Translations under genes and position numbers: made by a program
Part shown: positions 24,330-33,893 of the stretch, piece by piece
Layout: each line of letters begins with the position of its first letter
Numbering within the stretch: the first letter of the stretch is position 1
Notes under the pieces: model-generated
What the model was told of the DNA's origin: nothing
Database searches by the model: none
The model's input: only the letters and a program-made list of their open reading frames with translations
From: Emydura subglobosa
Taxonomy: Eukaryota > Chordata > Testudines > Chelidae
DNA length: 64,000 nucleotides
Assembly (NCBI GenBank): GCA_007922225.1
Contig: ML680055.1
Span: 4,952,047-5,016,046 of the forward strand
Direction of reading: 5' to 3'

Positions 24330-24960
24330 AAATAGCAGCTGGAAGGCCAGTTGGAAGCAAGGAGGAAGAGGGACGTTTACTGCATTTGAATAAAATTGTT
24401 AGCTACAAGGCAAAAATTACATTAGATTGGCAACTCCAACCCTTGAAACTGTCCCAATAGCTCAACTACACTCATCCGTTTGGCTCTCTGTTCGAAAAAC
24501 TACTGATTTTAATGCTGATACTCTGCTGATGGAGTCAATATATGGCTCAGAATAATGAGCTGTTGGCTGTCCTCAGCAAGTTTAGCCTTTATTTTCTGAA
24601 TAGAGAGAGGAAAGCAAAGCAGAGAATGCACATAAAATAATTCATTTTATTATAAACAAACAGCCACAGGAGCTCTTAGTGGCTTTGACCGCTAATTTCA
24701 GATTCAAAGGCAAGTTAATTTGCTCCACCTTCACCTGTAGGTGTCACTGCAGTGAATTAAATTAATTGCAGAAGATTTCAGCAGGTATAATAGGAATGTA
24801 ATGGTGAACAAAACAGCTGCTGAATAAACAAGCTCTGTTGAAACCATGCTGGCTCAATAAATAACTAATTTAATGGCCCCCACAGGAAAGTGGCCCCATC
24901 AATACTAATTACTCTCCACTATTGTAAATAATACTTGTTTAACAGTATAATATCAACAGC
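24330..24960. promoter_or_regulatory. Candidate conserved non-coding element (homeodomain-type sites)
   Basis: This stretch contains no detectable repeat signature and is dense in homeodomain-type TAAT sites, for example 'gtgaattaaattaattgcag' near 24,752, 'gcaagttaatttgctcc' near 24,712 and 'ataactaatttaatggcccc' near 24,861. It also has a TAATGG and a GTAAACAA-like 'ataaacaaacag'. Such texture is typical of vertebrate developmental enhancers, but AT-rich neutral DNA can look similar. The call rests on appearance only. Confidence 0.3.
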
Positions 24961-25330
24961 CATCAGATTTTCCTGTAATTTGTGGATTTTTTTTAATGGG
25001 AATGGAACATAATGGGAAAAAAGTATACAGTTGGGTTTTTTTAAACCTTCTTGTTTTTATGACTATTAACAGACACAAGTTTTGAGACTTTCTCTAGAAC
25101 TTTAGGAAAGTTCTAAACTATAGAGCTTGCTTGTAGGAAAAAAAGAGGTATCCTATAATAGGTTAAATATCACAGAACACCTGCAGACTGTACAACAGAT
25201 ATATTAAAAGCTAATTAACTAATTAGAACAAATCCACAGCTAGATATCCAAGGAATCTGGCACAGATGGAAACACCAACAACAGTCAAACCACTCTACTA
25301 AGCCAAGGATAGTTCCTCAAATGATTCTTA

Positions 25331-25494
25331 GGGCATGTCTACACTGCCCTGCAGTTTGGACTACGTTAATGCGAACTAAGAACCTGTTAGTTCACACCCG
25401 CAGTTGCCACATGGTGGAGTTACAGCATAGCATTTGGTGCGCACTGCTATTCACACATCTGTAGGCCAAACTGCAGGGCAGTGTAAATCTGCCC
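25331..25494. mobile_element. Palindromic MITE, 164 bp
   Basis: The ends form a 29-base inverted repeat: 'gggcatgtctacactgccct' continues to 'gcagtttgg' (25,331-25,359), and the right end 'ccaaactgcagggcagtgta' continues to 'aatctgccc' (25,466-25,494), with few mismatches. There is no coding capacity. The 'GGGCATGTCTACAC' start is a recurring turtle MITE end, also seen in degraded form near 55,190. No clear target duplication was found. Confidence 0.7.
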
Positions 25495-25507
25495 TGTGAT
25501 TCATAAC

Positions 25508-25575
25508 ATGAAATCGTGGCCCCATTGAAGTCAACAGGTGTTTTACCATTTATTTCAATAGGGTCAGGATTTCAT
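25508..25575. repeat. Short foldback repeat (CAATGGGAG palindrome family)
   Basis: The left arm 'catgaaatcgtggccccatt' continues with 'gaagtcaa'. The right arm is 'atttcaatagggtcaggatt' plus 'tcat'. It is the same family as 18,711-18,780 and begins 13 bases after the MITE. Confidence 0.65.
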
Positions 25576-26689
25576 ACATAGTTTATTCTGGCCTTGCAAA
25601 AATGTATGAGGATCATCTCTAGCATGCCATCTGACCTCTTGCAAAACATAGGCTATTTATTTCATCCCTGAAAACAGACACATAGGGAGTAAAAGATGCA
25701 AAAGCAACAGGGTAAAGAGGGTTCAGGTAGACTCCAATTTTGGTGGTTACCCATCTTTTTCCTATACTTGTAATTCTTTTTCCTATGCTGGGGCAAGAAG
25801 ATCATTAGTGTATACCAGTCTAATTTGGCCAGACCTGTACAAGTTTAGGGAAAAGTTAAGTTAATTAAAAACATAAGGATTTGGACACTATCACTCTATT
25901 TGCTATACTACAATTATTTTCAATTCTCGGAAGGATTTTTTTTATGACTTTGACAATGCTTAACAGTTTTTATTGGCCCACAAACAAGGGAAAAATGTAG
26001 AGGGATGGGATTGTACACCCTCCCTTCCTCCCCTTGGCAAATTCTGTTGCTCCATATTTCTCATCTGATGTTCAACCTTAAGACTTGTTTCCAAATACAC
26101 TTGTTGCTATAGTTAATCTCTTCCTAGGTGTGATAATTTCCAAATATTGCAGTATTAGGCTTCCTGAGTGTGTTAATTAGTATTTCTGTAGTAGAATGTG
26201 GGTTGGAATAGTAGAACTTTGCAATGCTTATGGCCTTGTCTGTTTATTATAATGGTTCCTTATTTGTGGATTCCCTAAAGGATGTTTGCAGAATGTATTT
26301 GTCTTTGAGTTAGCCAGTTATATTTCTGTTAATATTTATTTTTTGTCATGTATTTATGAAATTAAATATAAAGGCAGATACTAATAGTATTTAAGATGCT
26401 TTTAAAAGCTATATAGAAAAACATACATTAATGGCCTAAATGCCTATTAGTAGGTATACTTTTGACCTTCTCTAGGACTTTAGGATAATATTCTTAAATT
26501 CAACTGCTTCGGATTGACTAGCAGGAACTTGGAGCATGCTGTACCAGCAACCAACAAAGAACTTTGGTGTCCCCTCCTCAGGGAGGGTTTTCTTAAAGCA
26601 GGGAGCTTTTCATCTGGATCCCTCTGACTCTGACTTGGTGGGGACTTAATGCAGGTTAGTAGTACAAGGGCCTATCATCAATCAAATGT
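25576..26689. other. Unassigned AT-rich DNA
   Basis: No exon or named repeat is visible. The sequence is AT-rich until about 26,500, where GC content rises towards the promoter-like island. Confidence 0.4.
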
Positions 26690-27361
26690 TATCCCCGCCC
26701 ACCTGTTACCGGAAGTTCCGACCCATCCAGTCACTTGACTTCCTCCGCGCCCTGGGAGGCCACGCCCCTTGGTCCTGAGGCTCCGTCCCCGTGATCTTTA
26801 AGCTCCGCCCCTGTCACGGGAAGTCCCACCCAACTGGTCACCTAACATCCAGTTCCAGCCCGGGTTATGACTTCCGGGTCAAGATGGGCACCTGACCAGA
26901 AGCGGGTGGTGCAACCTCTCCGAGAACACCTCCTACCTGTTCCACACCAATGGGGGAGGTTTTCGCCCCATGGGACCACCCTGAGAGCAGGATTGGACCC
27001 CAAATGTGCACCTGACTGGAAGCATGTGGTGCAATCCCTTCGAGAACACCTCCTGCCCACTCTCCACCAATAGGAGAGGGTTTTGCCCCCGCAGGACTGC
27101 CCTGAGGTGGTGCGACCCCTCCACCAATTGGCGTGCATTTCACGTTGAGAGCGAGATTGACCCAGAAATGGCTCGGGGAGGAGCGGGGCACCCTCTCCGC
27201 CAACCAGAGTGGGCTTAGGCCATACCAAAAGGGAAAGGTGCACCAATCGGGGATGGGGTGGAATCTTTGGGGCTTGACTGTTGGTTGGGCGGCGGTGCCG
27301 CCCCCGGAAGTCTTGGGGCCTTTAAAGTGTCTTGTTTTCGAGACCACGTGGTTCACAGCTC
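26690..27361 (+). promoter_or_regulatory. GC-rich promoter with ETS, CCAAT and TTTAAA elements
   Basis: The region is an abrupt GC- and CpG-rich block in AT-rich DNA. It contains ETS-type cores 'accggaagttcc' (about 26,708) and 'cccggaagtc' (about 27,303), several GC-box-like 'ccacgcccc'/'ctccgcccc' sites, and CCAAT boxes at about 26,948, 27,067, 27,124 (palindromic CCAATTGG) and 27,244. A TTTAAA element lies at 27,321, about 40 bases before the first ATG. Multiple NF-Y sites with a downstream TTTGAA/TTTAAA element are typical of vertebrate G2/M cell-cycle promoters (the CHR type). The match here is by eye. An open frame starts at 27,362, which supports promoter function or descent from one. 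Confidence 0.55.
26888..27117. repeat. Tandem 120-bp repeat carrying CCAAT boxes
   Basis: The unit beginning 'gcacctgaccagaagcgggt' at 26,888 is repeated exactly 120 bases later as 'gcacctgactggaagcatgt' at 27,008. The alignment continues through 'cgagaacacctcct' and 'ccaccaat', with roughly one change in six bases. A partial third unit may follow: 'ttgagagcgagattgaccc' at about 27,145 resembles 'ctgagagcaggattggaccc' in the first. Each unit supplies a CCAAT box, so duplication would change the number of NF-Y sites. Confidence 0.75.
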
Positions 27362-27601
27362 ATGGAAAAACGCCAAGAGGAGAACATGGATGTCTTCACC
27401 ACTCCCGTGAGGCCTTCAGAATTTGTTTTGGATCCTAAGGCCTTAGCCCCCCTATGTAGAAAGTGCTACATCAGTGACAGTTCTGAGGACAGCCCTTTGG
27501 CTCAGCCTTTATTTGACACGCAGGAACCCAAAACCCGAGTGACCGTGAGCCAGCCCGACGAGCCCAACGGCCTCACGTTGTCCGTTCCCACTGAGTCGCC
27601 G
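27362..27601 (+). pseudogene. First coding exon-like block of an unrecognised gene
   Basis: From ATG at 27,362 an 80-codon frame reads MEKRQEENMDVFTTPVRPSE, with a second ATG at codon 10. It continues through APLCRKCYISDSSEDSPLAQ, and the block ends SVPTESP. It reaches a donor-like CCG|GTGCGT at 27,601/27,602; read through, the frame stops at 27,608. The product is serine-, proline- and acid-rich, with TP and SSED motifs that could be kinase substrates, and has no membrane segment or enzyme motif. The frame lies directly behind the CCAAT/TTTAAA promoter, and its composition is more GC-rich than its surroundings. I do not recognise the protein. It may be the 5' end of a mitotic-type gene or a partial duplicate. 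Confidence 0.5.
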
Positions 27602-27760
27602 GTGCGTTAGACCAAAGGAAAAGACGAGACACAGGTAAAGGAACAAGCATGGTTGGGGAGCGTGATGGGGTTAGTAACTGATCCGGGTCATGTAGATCTA
27701 AAAACAAAAGCCAAGCCATAGAGACTTACAGCTATTTCTTTTCTGAAAATCTCTCGGCAG

Positions 27761-27934
27761 GTGACCCCAAACAACATTGCATCAGACAGTGTAGATGAAT
27801 CGGGCCCGTCTTGTTGCTGCTCAACGCCGATATAAATCAATGAAGAGGATGACGCCTATATGGAGTTTAAGAGAAGTCTTGGCATGGAAAGAACTGAGCT
27901 GGTGCCACGTCGTGAGCATAAAAAAGTCATGCAG
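27761..27934 (+). pseudogene. Second exon-like block, with an in-frame stop
   Basis: An acceptor-like 'aatctctcggcag' ends at 27,760. The following 58 codons continue in phase 0: VTPNNIASDSVDESGPSCCC, then STPI, a TAA stop at 27,833-27,835, and INEEDDAYMEFKRSLGMERT ending in HKKVMQ. A donor-like CAG|GT lies at 27,934/27,935, although the following bases (GTCCCT) are weak. The coding-like character continues after the stop with an acidic EEDDAYMEF patch. That suggests one nonsense change in an otherwise recently intact exon rather than a chance frame. Confidence 0.45.
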
Positions 27935-28067
27935 GTCCCTCTTTGACAGTACAGTCAAAAGATGAGAAATTTTAGCACTTTCCTTCACTCGGATTCTTGC
28001 TAAGGACAGAAATGTTGCAGCTATCATTCTCAAAACTAGACCCCAAACATACTTTTTGTCCTTCCAG

Positions 28068-28124
28068 ATCTCCCTTCCTGTGCAAGGTTATCATGACCAC
28101 AGCTCAGGAACATCGCCAAAGTGA
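28068..28124 (+). pseudogene. Possible third exon-like block
   Basis: A good pyrimidine tract and acceptor, 'actttttgtccttccag', ends at 28,067. The frame continues in phase 0 as ISLPVQGYHDHSSGTSPK and stops at TGA 28,122-28,124. The short length and the lack of a clear poly(A) signal make this weaker than the two preceding blocks. It may be a real terminal exon, part of a longer exon now broken, or chance. Confidence 0.3.
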
Positions 28125-28839
28125 ACCATTTGCCAGTAGAAATTACTATCTCTGCTGAAATCTTTTTTCCTGGGGTAAATAGACTGGACAATAAACCTGG
28201 TATGAAGATACCTAAAACATCATCCCAGATCTTACAGTGGAGTTGTGCAACAAGATCAACTAGCTTTCTTCCCTTTGTTCCACAGAGGAATGCAAAAGGT
28301 CCCCATCTCATACAAAAGAGTATTTAACTCAGGGTGGATGGAAAGGGATGCTAAAGAAACTCATAATGTTTTTCCTTTCTGTTTGCTGATTCTGGCTGGA
28401 GCAAGCTAGTTGAAGGAGGCTTTTCTGTTTTAACTCCAGCTGAAGACAACCCATTTCTTTTACATTTTGTTTGCACTGTGGCAGAGGAAAGGTTTTGTCT
28501 TTGCATACTAACTACAAGGGCTTGCAAGGGCAGCAATTATTTGCTTGATTTACTATGTGCGTCTTCTTGGTGCTGAAATTCCTTTCTACTCAAATCAATT
28601 CTTTCATCCAGCTACCACCACTTTAGCACATCCTTGTTGTCTTCTCATTTTGACTACTTCAATTCCAATTATTATAGGCTTATAAAAAAAAGCTACTCTC
28701 TGAACTTCTGAGAGTCTAGAATGCTGCAGCCAGACTTTTTTTCACTTCAGGAAGTGGAAGTGCATCACTTTCCCAGGCTTCATATTCATCTGAAAATCCG
28801 GTACAACATGATGATCTGGTTACAGACAGAGCCGCTAGC
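28125..28839. other. Unassigned DNA downstream of the broken gene
   Basis: No further in-phase exon was found. Pyrimidine-rich phrases such as 'cctttctgtttgctgattct' near 28,375 occur without a frame to match. Confidence 0.35.
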
Positions 28840-30000
28840 AGCAAAGGGCCAGATTCTATCTCTAGAGGTTCCTGTCAATGTCAAACTGGCTCGAGCCCCC
28901 ACCCAGTCACCTGGGAAACCACACACTCTCCTCGGAGTGCCCCAAAAGGCAATACTTCCCCTCTCGCAAGCACAGAGTCGGAGTGTAGAAAATAAACCTT
29001 TTAATAAAAGAAATTAAATAACGGAGCACTGGTTTGGGAAAACAGTGCAGACAGAATTCATGAATACAATGAGGCAAACCCACCCCACCCCAGAGTATAT
29101 GGGGCACATCCTTTGCCTCTCCCTTCTCGCTTTCTCTCTATCCCAGTGACTGTCGTAGTTGCAGTGTCCACCTCTTGGTTGAAGGGGGGCTCAGCCAGTC
29201 CCATTCTTGTGGTTCCTGCCAGACGTGGGCTTGACCATCCTGTCCGTGGTCCCCTGCTGTTTGCAGGCCCCAACTGCTGCTGGATCCTGCCACTGCTGGG
29301 TCTCGCCGATTCCCCTCTGCTGCTCCTGCCGACTGCTGGTGGCTCCCGCCGTCTGCAGCCAGCAACCACTGATGGGTCCCTCCACCTCTGGGCCTCACTA
29401 GCTCCCCTCTGCTGGTGGTCAGTCTCTGGAGGTTTTCCCACTTACTTTAGTGATTTCACCTTAGTGAGTTTCAGCTGTCAGCTCTCATTCATTGGAAAAC
29501 CTTCTACTGACACAGGAGCAATGTCCCTGCTTTTTAACAAAACAAAAGACTCCAAGGAATCATTAGTTCTACCTTTTAACAGTGGGAGAAGATCGTCAAT
29601 CCATACCTGAGGATAGCCCTTTATCAGGGCTCATGCAGCATTGGCAGGAAACCCTTCCTGCTTCATTTTACAGTCTCTAGCATCCAAACGCCTCTTTTGC
29701 TGAGTACTGTTGAGATGAGAGTGAATCTTTCATCAAAACAGACTAAGCACAATTCTGCTGCCATTTGTTTACACAATAGGGAGAAAACATTTCATTACCC
29801 TGCAGTTAACACGCCAGTGATTTGTAACCCAATACCAGCCAAAACTGGCCATTTCCCATCATGCTGCGTAGCACCTAGGTGTGCTTATGGAGACACAGAG
29901 CCCATGCAAATAAAGTGCCCCCCCTTTCAGCTGACTGAGCAAGGGGAGGGCCACTCAGACCTTCCTTACATATACACTATGAACTTGTTCTTTTTTTAAT
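28840..30000. repeat. Probable endogenous retrovirus/LTR-derived segment, degraded
   Basis: The phrase 'aaaccttttaataaaagaaa' near 28,996 matches the class of LTR/ERV-like repeats also seen at 11.7 kb ('aaaggtttattataaaagg'). Bases about 29,150-29,440 are a GC-rich block of repeated CTGCTG/TGCCACTGCTGG-like words, which creates long but artefactual open frames on both strands. No gag, protease or polymerase motif was recognised, and no terminal repeats were established. The designation is tentative. Confidence 0.35.
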
Positions 30001-33000
30001 GTCAATATTCACCTAGTCTCTTACCTGCATGCATCGGTCCTGATTCGCAGAGGGGTGAGCACCCAATATACTATTGATTTCAGCTGGAGAAGTTTGTGTT
30101 TGGCACCTCTGAAAACTAGCACCTTAACTTCTCCGGCCTTAGACCCTTTCTGCGATTATCTGCATTTGGGAGGTGCTGTTCTTTGAGCTGTATTACCTCA
30201 GCTGTTTGATATTTTCTTATCCTGACCTATTTACTTAAAAGTCATAGACTAAATTTCTCTTTGTCTTACCTTAAAATCTTTTTGTAAACTACCAGAATAA
30301 TTCAACAGGACAAATAATCAAAAAACAAACAAACAAAAACCAGCCCTTTTTTCAGACCACCCTGTTCCTCCTGCAGTTTCAGGTTCTCAGCATGTTCAGA
30401 TTGCAATATTTACATCAAAACAAGCTGGTCCCCTACAGCTAGAAATTAAAACAGCAAAGACTGGGTTACTCCCTTAGCCCAAGAGTGACTGGGTGTGGAA
30501 CCCTTCTTATTTCAAAGCTGCAGCTTCCATCTCCCAAGCTGCTCCTCTTCTGAATTTCAGCTGGGGAAGCTGAGGGTTTGCAGTCTTTCTCTTTACAAGT
30601 GTTCAAGGGGACCTGGAGGCCTGGTTGAAATTAATTTATTGCTTCACAGTGAGCAGTTAGGGACTTTGCATCCTGTCAAACCTTTCCGTTAGCTGGTGAA
30701 TGAATCTCTGGGCAAAACTGCATATGAAACAGTGTATTAAAGATATTGTATAACAATATATTGCATTTCCATACTGTAGTGAATTTAGACTGGCTTACTG
30801 CAGCACAGAGATGAAGATTATTAAGAAGATCCCTAGCAAGACAGCAGCTCCTGCTGGTATAACAGCAGGGGTCCCCACAGCTATAAATGCAAAGACATCC
30901 ATCTGAGATACTGGTTTCATTGTGTATTCATGTTCTCTTGCCAAGAGGTTTTTCCTTCATATTTCCATCTTTCACTTAAAGCTCCTTCTTTCAAATGCCT
31001 ACAGCAACATCCAGTTCACAGAAAGTGATGCTTGCCATAGGAGAGTGATCCTCCATGACACTAGAGATGTATTGAACTGCTTTTTTTCATGCTTGAAAAC
31101 CGATTGTATCATCAGTTACCAGCCTTCTGCTGAACCATCCATTTTCTTTAACATGCACGAAGCAGTCGTTTTTATTCCCCCAACACCCAAGTACTTAAGT
31201 TACTACTGCTCTATTTCCTATTTTATTCTATTAGACAAACACCAGCTCCTCCCACTCTCCACCTCCATTGATTTGCAGCCTTGATACTGAGGAGTTGCCT
31301 AACAGGGTAGCAGTTTACTAACCAGCATACAAACTTCTCTCTGTTAACTGCACAAGCAGTTACCTGACCTCCTGCAATTTTAGACACCATGTGGTTTATA
31401 ATTATGCTGTGAATTGTTCAGAAGCTCTTTATTTAGTCTCGTGTCATTCCCATAACTATAACAAAAGCTTTACGTGTGATCAGAGCAGTAGTAGGATCAC
31501 ACCAGATGCCTAAAGCAGGCTTCTAAAGCTGATCGTTTTATCTTAATTTTAACATTTGCACTATTTTGAACTGCTTTGCTTTCTGTAATTTGCTTGGCTC
31601 ATCAGGACAATTATCTGATGGGCATAAACTAAATGTAAGTGTCTAGAATAAAGATGTGTGGAGCTGCTTGAAAACAATTTGAACACTGGGTACAGTATAT
31701 GTGGGAGTTCTGGCATCACCCCAGCACTGCAGATATTTTAGCACTTGCTTATTTTTTAATCTATTCAGATACGATTTTTTTCCCTATAAAGCTTTACAAT
31801 TAAAATATATATGTTCGGGGGGGATGTCCCAAAAGGAATAACTAGGATGGACAAAGGTGTTTGCATGGGCCATCAGGCTCAAGTGATGTGATAAAGTCCT
31901 GAATTATCCCGGGCTCTATCTATTGGGGAATACTGAGGCAGGGAGTATGTAAAATGTGAACAAACCAGTGAAAACTCTGTTCCAGAAAAGAGACCCACAC
32001 AGGGCCAAGACAACTCAGCAAAGCTCCACTGGTGGAGTTTGCTTGGAAGCATCCCCTCAGGCAAGAGATGTGGGAGGGCCATGGAATTGGCAGAAGGTGA
32101 GGTTTCTTAGAAGTAGGGATCTAGAAGAAGAAACCCTCAGAACACTGAAGGGAGGTGCGATTGTGCGGGGACAGGGGCCTCTCTGTGATACTGGATTGCA
32201 CTGACACTGCAGAAGAACTACACCGCCATTGGGTGAGACCTGCTGTAGTTGCTCTGAAGCAACTATAGAACGGACTCTGGAGGAAGTAATGATGATCCAG
32301 TGGGATTTATTCATGGGAATCCCTGGTCTGAGTAGGGGACAGTGCTGTGGAGAACCACTGGTGTCTTGCTTCCTCCTCTTCCACCCCAGACCTAATCCCT
32401 CAAACCTGTGGCGCTCCTTCATGAGGTGGTGCTGCACATGCAGCATTGCTCACTTCTATACATATTATATCCTGGTAATGGCAGACATTTTTGTCTTAGT
32501 GACAGTGCTTTTAGCTGAAATTGTAGTAACTTAAAAGAGATCAAAACTGTGGCATAAGCTTCTCCCCATTCATCCCTATAAATATTCTAATGCAAACGGT
32601 ACAGACATATCTCTGGGTTTCTTACAGACTGAAATAATCCTCTGTACATGTGCACACAACTAGTCCAGTAGCAACAAATGCAATCTGTTGCTCTTCAAAG
32701 CTGTCCTTGTAGGTAGCAAACCCATCATCAAACCTTATGTTTCTTGGTTACAGGTCCAATAAAGGTTTCAGGCATTACATCTGAATTTGGGGGAGGAAAT
32801 TGCTATTTCATGTATGTGTCCCTGTTAAATGTCAGTGAAAAGAATAATACAAGGGAAGGATACAAGGGCTGAGATAATAGCTGCTAACCGACATCTAGGA
32901 TCAATTGAAGTAAGAAGACAGTTAAAAGAAAATTACAAATATAGCATCAACAGTATAACCTTTAACTTTGCAAATTTCTTAGATTTGCATAATATAATCT

Positions 33001-33865
33001 TGTATGTCTATAGCACTGTGCACCCTGAAGATTTTCATTTCCAAACTGCTTTACAAAGTGATAAACTATAGACCTAGCAAAGGGATCCATCACTGAAATG
33101 CAATCATCTTTAGGGTGAAACAGCAATTGTTTAACAGTGCATGCAAGCAATACACGAGTATAAGGTATAAGTTGTAGAAGAATACCAGATCCAGTTAAAA
33201 CTTCAGGAGGTATGTAAAAGAATGGAATGTAATGGTCAAGTGGGATTTTTGGTCAAGACATTTCTAATCTTGCAAAAATTGCCATAAAGTTTTAGTAATC
33301 AGAAATAGTCAAGGCCAATTTTTGTGGTTTTTCAGCTTCCACAAAAATGTTGCACCTCCAACTGCATAAGGACAGTGTTATCTAAGCACACGTGGAGAGA
33401 TTTTTGTTCTGACTCAGAAGGAAGATTGCCATCTATTGAATTATCACTGGTTCCTCCAGATCCAAAACTTTCCTTGGAAAGCTCCCAGACAATTGATCAA
33501 GTAAGTACTAGTCTCACAACTTGTGACCCTGTTTAACTTGTGTGATCTGATGGGATCATAGCACAAGCAGAATGGTTGCAGTGTACAAGCATGGTAGTTA
33601 ATATTCAATGACTGTACTGGATATTAATGTGTGGATTTTGTAGATTCACAGTCAAATCACCTTGTGATGTGGTGCCGTCAAATAAGAACTGTATTAATGG
33701 CAACAGCAAGTACTGAATAAGAACAGTATTTATGACACTGCCTTTGAATAGAACTGGGAAATAAATACAATTTAAATTAAAATATTTTCATAATAGGAAA
33801 GGCCACTTCCCCTTTCATAATAAGAAAATCTTTAGTATATAGCTGATTTTGCAGTGCTTTATCTA
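30001..33865. other. Unassigned DNA
   Basis: I see no supported gene. A relatively GC-rich block at about 31,880-32,450 carries overlapping open frames on both strands (82-129 codons) with no recognisable motif, and it may be an old LTR-like repeat. The remainder is AT-rich. Confidence 0.4.
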
Positions 33866-33893
33866 ATATATATATATATATATAATATATATA
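33866..33893. repeat. (TA)n microsatellite
   Basis: An alternating TA tract of about 28 bases, with one interruption, lies in AT-rich DNA. Confidence 0.9.

Noticed and set aside
26842..27356. Minus-strand frames of 134 and 163 codons over the 27-kb promoter
   Set aside because: They are antisense to a promoter-like repeat, are internally repetitive because of the 120-bp tandem units, and overlap each other in different frames.
27362..27934. Identifying the 27-kb frame as a CDC25-type phosphatase regulatory region
   Set aside because: The acidic EEDDAYMEF patch, TP motifs and G2/M-like promoter are suggestive, but no diagnostic stretch aligns and the catalytic domain is absent; not enough for a name.
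29113..29610. 165-codon leucine/serine/cysteine-rich plus-strand frame
   Set aside because: It comes from a CTG/CCA-rich repeated block inside an LTR-like repeat, and equally long frames occur on the opposite strand.
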